Source: Janthinobacterium sp. 67
GTDB taxonomy: Bacteria > Pseudomonadota > Gammaproteobacteria > Burkholderiales > Burkholderiaceae_D
Length of the DNA stretch: 64,000 bases
Reading direction: 5' to 3'
NCBI RefSeq assembly: GCF_002797895.1
Contig: NZ_PGES01000001.1
Span: 372,001-436,000 of the forward strand
The position numbers and the translations under genes are program-made. The notes beneath the pieces were generated by a model that was not told the DNA's origin, searched no databases, and worked only from the letters and a program-made list of their open reading frames with translations. This document shows positions 8,441 to 22,062 of this stretch, piece by piece (position 1 is the first letter of the stretch; the number at the start of each line of letters is the position of its first letter).

Positions 8441-9611
8441 TTGCCGCCATTTTTTTCTGGCCCTGCCGTTCCAGCCATATTAGCGCTTGCTGATGGAACG
8501 ATCTTTAAAGGTTTTTCGATCGGTGCCGCCGGTCATACTACGGGCGAGGTTGTTTTCAACACCTCGATGACCGGGTATCAGGAAATCCTTACCGACCCAA
8601 GTTATTGCCGCCAGATGGTCACCCTGACCTATCCCCATATCGGCAATACGGGCGTCAACCCGGAAGACGTCGAATCTTCCAAGGTACACGCCGCCGGCCT
8701 CATCATCCGCGATCTGCCATTGCTGGCATCCAGTTTCCGTTCCACGCTCTCCCTGTCCGATTACCTGAAAGCTGAAAATATCGTCGCCATCGCCGGCATC
8801 GATACACGCAAGCTCACGCGCATCCTGCGTGAAAAAGGTGCGCAGGGCGGCGCCATCCTCGTCGGCACGCAAGGCAACGAGCCATCCGCCGCGCAAGCGC
8901 TGGAACTGGCCCGCTCCTTCCCCGGCCTGTCCGGCATGGACCTGGCCAAGGTGGTATCGAGCAAGGATGCCTACGAATACCGCGAAACGGAATGGACCCT
9001 GGGGGCAGGCTATGGCCAGCTGGCCGACGCCGACGCGAAATACCACGTGGTCGCCTTCGACTACGGCGTCAAGCGCAACATCCTGCGCATGCTGACGGCG
9101 CGCGGCTGCAAGGTCACCGTGCTGCCCGCGCAAGCGACGGCCGCCGACGCCCTGGCGTTGAACCCGGACGGCATCTTCCTGTCGAACGGTCCCGGTGACC
9201 CGGAGCCGTGCGATTACGCGATCGCGGCCACCAAGGAACTGATCGAGAAGGGCATCCCGACCTTCGGCATCTGCCTCGGCCACCAGATCATGGCCATCGC
9301 TTCCGGCGCGAAAACCTTGAAGATGAAGTTCGGCCACCACGGCGCCAACCACCCGGTGCAAGACCTGGAAACGAAACAGGTCCTGATCACCTCGCAAAAC
9401 CACGGTTTCGCAGTCGACGCGGCAACCTTGCCCGCGAACTGCCGCGTGACCCATGAATCGCTGTTCGACGGTTCCCTGCAGGGCTTCGCCCGCACGGACA
9501 AGCCGGCCTTCTGCTTCCAGGGCCACCCTGAAGCGTCGCCGGGCCCGATGGATGTTGCTTACCTGTTTGACCGCTTCATCAACCTGATGGCTGCGGAGGA
9601 GAAAAAGAAAA

Positions 9612-9619
<8 letters not shown>
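8441..9619 (+). CDS. carA: Carbamoyl-phosphate synthase small subunit
   Basis: CarA hydrolyses glutamine and channels ammonia to CarB for carbamoyl phosphate, the precursor of arginine and pyrimidines. The product is 392 residues. The start is a TTG at 8441 (MPPFFSG), chosen because AGGAG at 8430-8434 is six bases upstream; a second in-frame TTG at 8435 overlaps that site. The N-terminal small-subunit domain includes [20 protein letters not shown]. The class I amidotransferase domain has the catalytic cysteine in [10 protein letters not shown] and the His/Glu pair in [13 protein letters not shown]. It overlaps carB by 8 bases, implying coupled translation. Confidence 0.96.
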
Positions 9620-12848
<3,229 letters not shown>

Positions 12849-12903
12849 CAGCCCGCGTGTCATTTGCAGTGGCCGCCGTTAGGCGGTACACTGCATGCTT
12901 ATC

Positions 12904-12949
12904 AACCACAGAGTTCCGTGCAGAGCAGCGCGCGGCCTCTGTGGTTTTC
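12904..12949 (+). terminator. Intrinsic terminator of carAB
   Basis: A perfect 10-bp stem, AACCACAGAG (12904-12913) with CTCTGTGGTT (12937-12946), followed by a short T-rich tail, about 55 bases after carB. A smaller CCGCC-GTTA-GGCGG hairpin precedes it. Confidence 0.75.
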
Positions 12950-13019
12950 ACTTGGTAAGGCCGTTAAACGTGGCAACACGCTGCAACGGCGCCGATAACT
13001 AGCAGATAGTAGAGATAAC

Positions 13020-13496
13020 ATGACCTCAGTCCCATTGACCAAATACGGCGCAGAACTCTTGAAAGAAGAGCTGCATCATTTGAAGACCAAGGAACGCCGC
13101 ATCGTCATCGATGCGATCGCCGAAGCGCGTTCGCACGGAGACCTGTCGGAAAACGCCGAGTACGATGCCGCCAAGGAGCGCCAGGCTTTCGTGGAAGGCC
13201 GCATCGCCGAACTCGAAGGCAAGCTGGGTGCGGCACAGATCATCGACCCGACCACGCTCGACGCGGAAGGCCGCGTGGTGTTTGCCTCGACCGTGAACCT
13301 GGAAGACCTGGAGTCGGGCCAGAAAGTCACGTACCAGATCGTCGGCCTCGATGAAGCGGACCTGAAAATGAACAAGGTGTCCGTGACGTCGCCGATCGCC
13401 CGCGCGCTGATCGGCAAGTATGCCGGCGACGTGGTGGAAGTGCAGGCGCCGTCCGGTCCGCGCGAATACGAAATCCTGGAAGTGCTGTACATCTGA
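13020..13496 (+). CDS. greA: Transcript cleavage factor GreA
   Basis: GreA enters the secondary channel of RNA polymerase and stimulates cleavage of backtracked RNA. The 158-residue length is standard. The N-terminal coiled coil ([17 protein letters not shown] onward) carries the acidic tip in [15 protein letters not shown], and the C-terminal FKBP-like half ends with [18 protein letters not shown]. Placement after carAB is common in betaproteobacteria, but a terminator separates them here. The next gene starts in the greA stop codon (TGATG). Confidence 0.96.
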   Translation: MTSVPLTKYGAELLKEELHHLKTKERRIVIDAIAEARSHGDLSENAEYDAAKERQAFVEGRIAELEGKLGAAQIIDPTTLDAEGRVVFASTVNLEDLESGQKVTYQIVGLDEADLKMNKVSVTSPIARALIGKYAGDVVEVQAPSGPREYEILEVLYI

Positions 13497-13945
13497 TGCT
13501 CGCCCGCGTGCGCCTCCTCGTTGCCACCCTGTGGGCTGGCAGCCTGTGGACTATCGGCTTCATCGTGGCGCCCACCTTGTTCGGCACCTTGAGCGACAGA
13601 GTGCTGGCAGGCAATATCGCCGGCAGCATGTTCCGCGCCGAAGCGTGGCTGTCCATCGCCTGCGCCTTGATACTGCTGGCCTTGCTGCAATGGGCGCCCG
13701 GCGCGCTGGAACTGAAGCGCCGCCGCCTCTTGGGGGCGCTGGTGCTGTCGATGCTGGTGTGCGCGTTGATCAGCCATTTCGGCATCTCGCCGCTGATGGC
13801 CGAACTCAAGGCGCAAGCCCAGGGGGCATCCGGCATCATGGACGAGGCCATGCGCAGCCGCTTCGGCATGCTGCATGGCGTGTCGACCGTGATCTTTGCC
13901 GTGCAGAGCTTGCTGGCGGGCGTGCTGATCTGGAAGCAGCAGTAA
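13496..13945 (+). CDS. DUF4149 membrane protein
   Basis: A 149-residue integral membrane protein with about four membrane segments (RVRLLVATLWAGSLWTIGFI; LSIACALILLALLQWA; LLGALVLSMLVCALISHFGI; a final segment near TVIFAVQSLLAGVLIW). The N-terminal LWAGSLW and the overall pattern fit DUF4149, which often follows greA in this bacterial group. It overlaps the greA stop by one base, so it is translated from the same message. The function of the family is unknown. Confidence 0.85.
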   Translation: MLARVRLLVATLWAGSLWTIGFIVAPTLFGTLSDRVLAGNIAGSMFRAEAWLSIACALILLALLQWAPGALELKRRRLLGALVLSMLVCALISHFGISPLMAELKAQAQGASGIMDEAMRSRFGMLHGVSTVIFAVQSLLAGVLIWKQQ

Positions 13946-13959
13946 TTGTTGCCGTGTGT

Positions 13960-14057
13960 GTCGGATTACGCGTGGCCTGCGGCCCCGCTAATCCGACCTA
14001 CGGACGTTGGCGGTAACAGCATCGTAGGTCGGATTAGCGCGCAGCGCGTAATCCGAC
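13960..14057. repeat. Paired REP-like palindromic repeat, copy 1
   Basis: Two palindromic modules in opposite orientation. The first begins GTCGGATTACGCG at 13960 and ends CGCTAATCCGACCTACG. The second is its mirror, CGTAGGTCGGATTAGCGC running to GCGTAATCCGAC at 14057. Each module can fold into a hairpin and the pair into a longer one. A second copy with compensating base changes is at 28847-28947. This is the arrangement of bacterial REP/BIME elements; no RAYT transposase is in the window. Confidence 0.85.
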
Positions 14058-14076
14058 AAGCGCAATTGCAATAAAA

Positions 14077-14108
14077 AAGCGGAGCAGGGAAGATCCCTTG
14101 CTCCGCTT
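14077..14108 (-). terminator. Intrinsic terminator of yhbY
   Basis: Arms 14077-14090 and 14094-14108 form a long stem with one bulged base. On the minus strand it is followed by a run of six T (14078-14073). It lies about 40 bases after the yhbY stop. Confidence 0.85.
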
Positions 14109-14145
14109 CTTGTTTCAACAGCCTTGCGGCTGCTGAACGACAGGC

Positions 14146-14616
14146 TTACTTGCTGCCCAGTGCGCTTTTCTTGGCGCTTTTCTGACGTGGCTTGGCACGC
14201 TTGATGGAACCGCCTTCGGTAACGCGCTCATTGCCCTTGATCATGACTTTCGTCACGCTGGGGCGCTTGGTGCCGCTGGCGCTGGCCTTGACGATGGTCA
14301 CTTCGCGCATGCCTTTGCCGGCGCTGACCTTCTCCTTAACCACTTCTTTTTTCGGACGGTAGATTACCAGCAGTTTGCCAATATGTTGTACCGGGGCGGC
14401 GCCGAGATTGCCGCAAATCGTATCGTACATTCCGACGCGGGCTTCGCGGTCGTCGCCGAACACGCGGACTTTAATCAGGCCGTGCGAATCCAGGCCAAGG
14501 TCGATCTCTTTGAGGACAGCAGGTGTCAAGCCCGCTTCGCCAATGATGACGATAGGCTTCAGCGCGTGTGCTTCGGCGCGCAGTGCGCTGCGCTCTACGG
14601 GTGTAAGTTTTAGCAT
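14146..14616 (-). CDS. yhbY: YhbY-family RNA-binding protein with basic tail
   Basis: A CRM/YhbY-domain protein thought to act in ribosome assembly by binding pre-50S particles. The first ~95 residues match YhbY: LTPVERSALRAEAHALKPIV, IGEAGLTPAVLKEID, and the strand before KVRVFGDDREAR. At 156 residues it is longer than the ~97-residue E. coli protein; the extra C-terminal ~60 residues are rich in lysine and arginine (RAKPRQKSAKKSALGSK) and look disordered. It is divergent from the rRNA methyltransferase rlmE with 42 bases between starts, the classical yhbY/rlmE arrangement. Confidence 0.92.
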   Translation of the reverse strand: MLKLTPVERSALRAEAHALKPIVIIGEAGLTPAVLKEIDLGLDSHGLIKVRVFGDDREARVGMYDTICGNLGAAPVQHIGKLLVIYRPKKEVVKEKVSAGKGMREVTIVKASASGTKRPSVTKVMIKGNERVTEGGSIKRAKPRQKSAKKSALGSK

Positions 14617-14658
14617 AATAATATTTAGTAATTCCCTTAAAAGCAGTATTCTACGCGA

Positions 14659-15342
14659 ATGGCAAAGAAGAAATTAAACAAAAACTGGTTGCACGACCAC
14701 ATAAATGATCCTTATGTGAAGTTGGCGCAAAAAGAGGGCTACCGCGCCCGGGCAGCATACAAGCTCAAAGAAATCGATGAAGACGAGAAACTGATCAAAC
14801 CTGGCCAGGTGATTGTCGACCTTGGTTGCACTCCCGGCAGCTGGGCCCAGTACACGCGGCGCAAGCTGGCCGGCAAGGACGGCGGCGGGGTCAATGGTAC
14901 CCTGATTGGCCTGGACATGCTGGAAATGGAGCCGATCGCCGATTTCCACTTCATCCAGGGCGACTTCCGCGAGGCGCGCGTGCTGCGCCAGCTGGAAGTG
15001 GTGTTGCAAGGCCGCAAGGTCGACCTGGTCCTGTCGGACATGGCGCCCAACCTGTCGGGCATCGCCACGGCGGACGCCGCGCGCATGGAGCATCTGATCG
15101 ACCTGGCCATCGAATTTTCGCAATTGCATTTGAAACCATCGGGCGTCTTGCTGGTGAAATGCTTTAAGGACATGGGTTTCAGCCAGATCGTGGAGAAATT
15201 CCGCGCTGAATTCAAGGTCGTGGTGCAGAAAAAGCCCAAGGCCAGCCGCGATAAATCATCGGAAATCTTCCTGATGGGCCGTGGAATCAAGAATCCGCTG
15301 AAAAATGCCGTAGAAGAAGATGATCCCGCCCTTGATATTTAA
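14659..15342 (+). CDS. rlmE: 23S rRNA 2'-O-methyltransferase RlmE (RrmJ/FtsJ)
   Basis: RlmE methylates the ribose of U2552 in 23S rRNA, a late step in 50S assembly. The 227-residue product shows the SAM site [29 protein letters not shown] with the catalytic aspartate, and the catalytic lysine in [10 protein letters not shown]; the basic start [17 protein letters not shown] is typical. A 20-residue acidic tail ([13 protein letters not shown]) follows. TATTCT (14647-14652) lies exactly six bases before the ATG and there is no ribosome binding site, so the message may be leaderless. ftsH follows after about 200 bases, as in many proteobacteria. Confidence 0.96.
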   Translation: MAKKKLNKNWLHDHINDPYVKLAQKEGYRARAAYKLKEIDEDEKLIKPGQVIVDLGCTPGSWAQYTRRKLAGKDGGGVNGTLIGLDMLEMEPIADFHFIQGDFREARVLRQLEVVLQGRKVDLVLSDMAPNLSGIATADAARMEHLIDLAIEFSQLHLKPSGVLLVKCFKDMGFSQIVEKFRAEFKVVVQKKPKASRDKSSEIFLMGRGIKNPLKNAVEEDDPALDI

Positions 15343-15545
15343 GCGGGAATCCGCACATGGGAACGAGAAGTGCAGTAGCGTCTGATGGCATAAAAGCCTA
15401 AATTGTTTATACTGCATTTTTTTTGCGTGAACGCGGTTTTTTCGCGCGCACGGATCGGCGGGCTTTGGCACGGCCCGCTTATTGCGAGTAAAATCGTGTT
15501 TCTAGCTATAGGTAAAGAGATGCGCACTGCATCCAAGGAGTCTTC

Positions 15546-17426
<1,881 letters not shown>

Positions 17427-17540
17427 GAAGGGCCGCCCTGACGGGCGGCACGCAAGGGTATGACAAGAACGAGGGTAAGGAGCGATCCTTGCCCTTTTTC
17501 GTTGGCGCACCAGATTTCCCTGACGACTACAAAGATTCAC

Positions 17541-18374
17541 ATGCGACACTATTTGCAATTCGGCCGTTTCGGCTTCAACCTGTCCGGCGCGCAGGCGCTG
17601 GTGATGGGCATTCTGAACATCACGCCCGACTCGTTTTCCGATGCTGGCCAGTATCAGCACCTGGAATTTGCCCTGTCGCGCGCCGAGCAGATGATGCTCG
17701 ACGGTGCCGACATCATCGATATCGGCGGCGAATCGAGCCGCCCCGGCGCGCCGCCGCTGCCGCTGCAGGACGAGCTTGCGCGCGTCATGCCGGTGCTGTA
17801 CGCCTTGCGCGACTGCGGCAAGCCCCTGTCCGTCGACACGTACAAGCCTGAAGTGATGCGCGAAGCCATCCTGGCGGGCGCCGACATGATCAACGACATC
17901 AACGGTTTCCGCGCGCCGGGCGCCATCGACGCCGTGCGCGACAGCGATTGCGCGCTGTGCATCATGCACATGCAAAGCGTGCCGCAAACCATGCAGGACC
18001 AGCCGCAATACGACGACGTGGTGCGCGAAGTCATCGACTTCCTGCGCGAACGCATAGCGACGCTGACGGCGGCCGGCATCGCCCGCGAACGCCTGTGCGT
18101 CGATCCCGGCTTTGGTTTCGGCAAGACGTTGGAACAGAACTACGCTTTATTGCGCGCCACGCGCCAGCTGCGCAGCGAACTGGACCTGCCTGTGCTGGCG
18201 GGCCTGTCGCGCAAGTCGATGATCGGCGCCGTGACGGGGCGTCCCGTCGAGCAGCGCCTGGCCGGCAGTGTTGCCGGTGCGCTTGCTGCGGTAGCGCAAG
18301 GGGCAGAAATTATCCGTGTGCATGATGTAGCAGAAACCGTCGATGCCCTGAAGATCTGGCGCATGGCGCATTGA
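17541..18374 (+). CDS. folP: Dihydropteroate synthase
   Basis: FolP joins 4-aminobenzoate to hydroxymethyl-dihydropterin pyrophosphate in folate synthesis and is the target of sulfonamides. From ATG 17541 the product is 277 residues. The signatures MGILNITPDSFSD, GADIIDIGGESSRPGA and LAGLSRKSMIGAVTGR are present. The frame is open to 17460, but that extension is not like the family, so the internal ATG is chosen. It lies between ftsH and glmM, as in E. coli, and probably shares their transcript. Confidence 0.95.
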   Translation: MRHYLQFGRFGFNLSGAQALVMGILNITPDSFSDAGQYQHLEFALSRAEQMMLDGADIIDIGGESSRPGAPPLPLQDELARVMPVLYALRDCGKPLSVDTYKPEVMREAILAGADMINDINGFRAPGAIDAVRDSDCALCIMHMQSVPQTMQDQPQYDDVVREVIDFLRERIATLTAAGIARERLCVDPGFGFGKTLEQNYALLRATRQLRSELDLPVLAGLSRKSMIGAVTGRPVEQRLAGSVAGALAAVAQGAEIIRVHDVAETVDALKIWRMAH

Positions 18375-18413
18375 AGCTGTAAGATTCATTATAAACAACA
18401 AAAAGAGAAATTT

Positions 18414-19751
18414 ATGACGCGTAAATATTTTGGCACCGATGGCATCCGCGGCCTCGTGGGCACCGCTCCGATCACCCCCGACTTCGTCATGCGCCTCGGT
18501 TATGCGGCCGGCAAGGTGCTGGCCAAGTCGCAGGGCGGCAAGGCGCGCCCGACGGTGCTGATCGGCAAGGACACGCGCATTTCCGGCTACATGCTGGAAG
18601 CGGCGCTGGAAGCGGGCCTGTCGGCCGCCGGCGTGGACGTGATGCTGGCAGGTCCCATGCCGACGCCGGCAATCGCTTACCTGACGCGGGCGTTGCGCCT
18701 GTCGGCCGGCGTGGTCATTTCCGCCTCGCACAATCCCTACCATGACAATGGCATCAAGTTCTTTTCCGGCCAGGGCACCAAGCTGCCCGACAGCGTGGAA
18801 CTGGAAATCGAAGCGGCGCTCGACGAGCCCATGGCTTGCGTGGCATCGGAAAAGCTGGGCCGCGCCAAGCGTCTCGACGATGCCCAGGGCCGCTACATCG
18901 AATTTTGCAAGAGCACCTTCCCGAACGAGCTGGACTTGCGCGGCCTGAAGATCGTCGTCGATTGCGCGCATGGCGCCGCCTACCATATCGCGCCGCACGT
19001 CTTCCATGAGCTGGGCGCGGAAGTCATCGCCATCGGTAACAAGCCTGATGGCTTCAATATCAATGCGGGCTTTGGCGCCACGGCGACCAAGGCCATGGCC
19101 GAAGCCGTCGTCGAGCACGGCGCGGACCTCGGTATCGCCCTCGATGGCGACGCCGACCGCCTGATCATGTGCGACGCCACGGGCCGCTTGTACAACGGCG
19201 ACGAGCTGTTGTACGTCATGGTCAAGGACCGCCTGGCGACGGGGCCCGTGGCCGGCGCCGTCGGCACCCTGATGACGAATATGGCGCTGGAAGTGCTGTT
19301 CAAGCAGCAGGGCATCGGTTTCGCGCGCGCCAAGGTGGGCGACCGCTACGTGCTGGAAGTTATGAAGGAAAAGGGCTGGATATTGGGCGGCGAAGGTTCC
19401 GGCCACCTGCTGTGCCTGGACCGGCACACGACGGGCGACGGTATCGTATCCGCGCTGCAAGTATTGTCCGCACTCAAGCGCAGCGGCCAGAGCCTGCAGC
19501 AGTGTCTGGCCGAACTGGTGCTGTTCCCGCAAACCCTGATCAATCTGCGCGTGGCGCCCGGTTTCGACTGGCAGAAAAATGCCGCCATGGTGGCCGAGAA
19601 AGAGCTGGTCGAGGCGGAACTGGGCGACACGGGCCGCGTGCTGATCCGCGCTTCGGGCACCGAACCGCTGATCCGCGTGATGGTGGAAGCCAAGGACAAG
19701 GAAAAGGCCGAGAGCATGGCGCGCCGCATCGCCGATAAAGTCGGCGCTTGA
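18414..19751 (+). CDS. glmM: Phosphoglucosamine mutase
   Basis: GlmM converts glucosamine-6-phosphate to glucosamine-1-phosphate, feeding UDP-GlcNAc for peptidoglycan and lipopolysaccharide. The 445-residue length is normal. The phospho-serine loop is [19 protein letters not shown] (near residue 103), the metal loop ALDGDADRL, the substrate loop GGEGSGHL, and the phosphate-binding loop [15 protein letters not shown]. The start [10 protein letters not shown] is diagnostic. It lies 39 bases after folP. Confidence 0.97.
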   Translation: MTRKYFGTDGIRGLVGTAPITPDFVMRLGYAAGKVLAKSQGGKARPTVLIGKDTRISGYMLEAALEAGLSAAGVDVMLAGPMPTPAIAYLTRALRLSAGVVISASHNPYHDNGIKFFSGQGTKLPDSVELEIEAALDEPMACVASEKLGRAKRLDDAQGRYIEFCKSTFPNELDLRGLKIVVDCAHGAAYHIAPHVFHELGAEVIAIGNKPDGFNINAGFGATATKAMAEAVVEHGADLGIALDGDADRLIMCDATGRLYNGDELLYVMVKDRLATGPVAGAVGTLMTNMALEVLFKQQGIGFARAKVGDRYVLEVMKEKGWILGGEGSGHLLCLDRHTTGDGIVSALQVLSALKRSGQSLQQCLAELVLFPQTLINLRVAPGFDWQKNAAMVAEKELVEAELGDTGRVLIRASGTEPLIRVMVEAKDKEKAESMARRIADKVGA

Positions 19752-19805
19752 GGGTATGCAAGGGGCAGGGACGATAGTTATTTCCATCTAATTCGCCTGG
19801 GGCAA

Positions 19806-19834
19806 TTGACGAAATTGGGTGGAGGCGTTATTAT
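19806..19834 (+). promoter_or_regulatory. Promoter of the tRNA-Pro gene
   Basis: TTGACG (19806-19811), a 17-base spacer and TATTAT (19829-19834), each five of six matches. Transcription would begin within one or two bases of the mature tRNA 5' end at 19843. Confidence 0.8.
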
Positions 19835-19842
19835 CTTGTCTT

Positions 19843-19919
19843 CGGAGTGTGGCGCAGCCCGGTAGCGCACCTGGTTTGGGACCAGGGGGTCCAAGGTTCG
19901 AATCCTTGTACTCCGACCA
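19843..19919 (+). tRNA. tRNA-Pro (anticodon UGG)
   Basis: A 77-base cloverleaf. The acceptor stem CGGAGTG pairs with the 3' segment before ACCA; the D-loop contains CAGCCCGGTAGCGC; the anticodon stem CCTGG/CCAGG encloses the loop TTTGGGA, giving anticodon TGG; the T arm contains GGTTCGAATCC. CCA is encoded. An intrinsic terminator follows. Confidence 0.97.
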
Positions 19920-19929
19920 AAGTCATAAG

Positions 19930-19958
19930 CGGGCTGTCAGAGATGACAGCCCGTTTTC
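19930..19958 (+). terminator. Terminator of tRNA-Pro
   Basis: A perfect 10-bp stem, CGGGCTGTCA (19930-19939) with TGACAGCCCG (19944-19953), a 4-base loop and a TTTTCT tail. Confidence 0.92.
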
Positions 19959-19972
19959 TATTGTGCGGCGCC

Positions 19973-20002
19973 TTGGCATTGTCGGCGCGCATGGACTAAA
20001 AT
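19973..20002 (+). promoter_or_regulatory. Promoter of the tRNA-Arg gene
   Basis: TTGGCA (19973-19978), an 18-base spacer and TAAAAT (19997-20002), 11 bases before the tRNA. It lies just after the terminator of tRNA-Pro, so the two tRNA genes are separate units. Confidence 0.65.
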
Positions 20003-20013
20003 GCTGCACCTTT

Positions 20014-20088
20014 CCGCCCATCGTTCAACGGATAGGACAACGGTCTTCTAAACCGTGAATGGGGGTTCGATTCCCTCTGGGCGGACCA
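20014..20088 (+). tRNA. tRNA-Arg (anticodon UCU)
   Basis: A 75-base cloverleaf. The acceptor arm CCGCCCA pairs with TGGGCGG, then discriminator A and encoded CCA. The anticodon stem ACGGT/ACCGT encloses CTTCTAA, giving anticodon TCT, which reads AGA and AGG. The T arm has GGTTCGATTCC. Confidence 0.95.
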
Positions 20089-20158
20089 GTCCTTGCTGGT
20101 CATCTGCGCGACAGCCTGTCGCATTCCATCACCTTCCATCGTTCGCCTGCAGGCCGCC

Positions 20159-20347
20159 TCACGGCTGCGCAAACAGTACCACGCCCAGCAAATACAACAG
20201 CGGCGCCGCGCACAGCAGCGCAGACAATAGCGATACGATTTTCTTGCTGGCCAGCCGGGCCAGCCGGGCCAGGCGCAGCCGTTCCCCTACGGGCAGGTGC
20301 TGGCGGATCACGCTGCGCGCGCGTGGCTGAAACGGTTGTTCGTGCAT
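20159..20347 (-). CDS. Small single-span membrane protein, unknown function
   Basis: A 62-residue protein from ATG 20347, supported by GAGGG seven bases upstream. A basic N-terminal part (PRARSVIRQHLPVGERLRLA) precedes one hydrophobic segment (SLLSALLCAAPLLYLLGVVL) near the C-terminus. No family is recognised. It lies between the tRNA-Arg gene and the PEP-CTERM gene, 160 bases after the latter on the same strand. The clear start signal and membrane pattern favour a real gene. Confidence 0.55.
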   Translation of the reverse strand: MHEQPFQPRARSVIRQHLPVGERLRLARLARLASKKIVSLLSALLCAAPLLYLLGVVLFAQP

Positions 20348-20507
20348 GATGATTCCCTCTTCGGTCAGCAGTGGATGCCGTCGAGCATAGCGAGGGAAGT
20401 CTAAAGATGGTGTAAAAAGCGGGTCTTGCGCCGCAAGCGCGGTGTAAAGATGCGGTTGGCATGGAAAGCGGCAGCGGGCGCTGGTGCGCCGCTGCCGCCG
20501 ATGATGC

Positions 20508-21074
20508 TTACTTTCCCTGGCGGCGGCGTGCCAGGAAGCCCAGCAGGCCCAGGCCGGCGAGCAGCATGGCATAGGTTTCAGGTTCCGGCACGGCGGAAGT
20601 GAAGGCCCTGTAATTGCTCAGATCCTTGGGCAGGCCTGCCACCGTGAAGGTGGTGCCGGCAGCCACAGGGGCGGCCCAGTGGAACACGAGTTCTCCCTGC
20701 CCGAAGTGGATGGCCAAGTAGTCATAGGCGGCCGCGCTCGTATAAGAGTTGACGCCGCCGCTCAAGCCTCCCGTGGTGCCGGCGCTGCAGCCCGAGGTGG
20801 GGTTGTCGCAAATCGAGACGGCGGCGCCCAGGGTGGTGCCGAACACGCCATTGATGTAACCCTGGATGTCCGAGGGGCTCTGTGGCACCAGATTGTCGTC
20901 ATAATATTTCACCTGCAGTGCCGGCGACGGCGAATAGGTGACGGTGCTGCCGGCGATGACGAAACCGCTGGCCGGCCCCACGTCCACCCACGTGGCAGCC
21001 TGTGCTGCGCCAGCCAGTACCGTTACGGCAGCCAGCATGGATGCCTTGATGGCAATGCTCTTTACGCTTTTCAT
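20508..21074 (-). CDS. PEP-CTERM sorting-domain exported protein
   Basis: A 188-residue exported protein. It has an N-terminal signal peptide (SMLAAVTVLAGAAQA, cleavage near residue 27) and a C-terminal PEP-CTERM tripartite signal: VPEPETYAMLLAGL, a hydrophobic stretch and the basic end ARRRQGK. Such tails are cut and anchored by exosortase in bacteria that make extracellular polysaccharide. The middle part is of low complexity (Gly, Ser, Thr), with a likely disulfide pair in SICDNPTSGC, and matches nothing I recognise. No exosortase gene is in the window. Confidence 0.85.
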   Translation of the reverse strand: MKSVKSIAIKASMLAAVTVLAGAAQAATWVDVGPASGFVIAGSTVTYSPSPALQVKYYDDNLVPQSPSDIQGYINGVFGTTLGAAVSICDNPTSGCSAGTTGGLSGGVNSYTSAAAYDYLAIHFGQGELVFHWAAPVAAGTTFTVAGLPKDLSNYRAFTSAVPEPETYAMLLAGLGLLGFLARRRQGK

Positions 21075-21371
21075 GAAAATCCCCTTGTGCTTGAGACAGT
21101 CGCTTCATCGTGTTGGGACGCGTCCCTACATGCCGGGGAAGTCATCCCATTGCCCGTTTTTATCTATTTCCTGTGCGTAGAGAGTACGCAAATGCAAGCT
21201 TACTCTTGATATAAATTAATACAATTTAAATAATACTATTGGTTCAGTTGACAACATCGCATACGGCTATGTATGGCTGTGCTAGTAATGGTCAACATGA
21301 CGTGGGGAAATGGCGTGACAAGGCGCGCCAGCTTGTGCTGGCGGCGTCCCGGTTGTGGCGAGGGGAGGGCT
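21075..21371. other. Intergenic region, AT-rich in part
   Basis: 297 bases between the start of the PEP-CTERM gene and the end of the GbsR-like regulator. The part at 21200-21250 is markedly AT-rich and probably holds the PEP-CTERM promoter, but I cannot fix its -35/-10 boxes. No convincing small gene or RNA is seen. Confidence 0.4.
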
Positions 21372-21944
21372 TCAGTCGCTGTTGTTGCTGACGCCAAACA
21401 GGCGATCCTTGGCGTTGAGCAGCTTTTGTACCTTGGCGCCCATTTTCATCAGTTGCGCCATCGATTCGGGCGACAGGCGCTGCAAGTCGTCGAACCAGGT
21501 GTTGGCCAGGTCGACCAGTTCATACATTTCGCGCATGCGTTCCTGCGCATACTGGTCGACTGGCTCCGTGGCCGGCGCCAGCAGCGATTCGCGCAGCACC
21601 GTCAGGGTGGGCGCCACTTCGCGGCGGCGGCGCTCGGCGGCCACGACGCGGAAGATTTGCCACACGTCGCCCAGCGAGGAGAAATACTCGCGCCGGTCGC
21701 CAGGTATACGCGACTGGCGTATCAAGCCCCAGCCCTGCAATTCCTTCAAGCCGATGCTCACGTTCGAGCGCGAAAAACTCAGGTGTTCGGCGATTTCATC
21801 CGCGTGCAAAGGGTGCTCCGCGACAAATAACAAGGCGTACACTTGTCCCACCGTACGGTTAAAGCCCCAGCGGCTGCCCATCTCGCCGAAATGGCTGACG
21901 AAGGTCAGGATCAGCGGCGTCATTTGGATATGTTGAGTTTTCAT
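21372..21944 (-). CDS. GbsR/MarR-family transcriptional regulator
   Basis: A 190-residue winged-helix regulator from ATG 21944. The DNA-binding part is clear: VGQVYALLFVAEHPLHADEI, then the recognition helix in LSFSRSNVSIGLKELQGWGL and the wing RQSRIPGDRREYF. The C-terminal half is helical and probably dimerises. It is of the GbsR/YvaV type within the MarR superfamily. It is divergent from cydD with about 118 AT-rich bases between, so it probably controls the cydDCABX operon and itself. The signal it senses is unknown. Confidence 0.82.
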   Translation of the reverse strand: MKTQHIQMTPLILTFVSHFGEMGSRWGFNRTVGQVYALLFVAEHPLHADEIAEHLSFSRSNVSIGLKELQGWGLIRQSRIPGDRREYFSSLGDVWQIFRVVAAERRRREVAPTLTVLRESLLAPATEPVDQYAQERMREMYELVDLANTWFDDLQRLSPESMAQLMKMGAKVQKLLNAKDRLFGVSNNSD

Positions 21945-22029
21945 AATTATCTGAATTTTTTCACGCCATACTGGTGGGGTCAATTGATATATGTCATGTT
22001 TCGCAGTATTATACAAAATATCGAATTTA

Positions 22030-22041
22030 CAGAAAATTCTG
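22030..22041. promoter_or_regulatory. Short inverted repeat before cydD, possible operator
   Basis: CAGAAAATTCTG, two 5-bp arms around AA, 22 bases before the cydD start in the AT-rich gap between the divergent regulator and cydD. A related TCTGAATTTT lies just upstream of the regulator start. Position suggests a binding site for the GbsR-like protein; this is inference. Confidence 0.35.
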
Positions 22042-22062
22042 AAAACTCAAGAAGTATAGAAG

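Noticed and set aside
17429..17448. GCCGCC/GGCGGC hairpin after ftsH as a terminator
   Set aside because: It has a short stem without a T run and folP follows closely, so termination is not supported.
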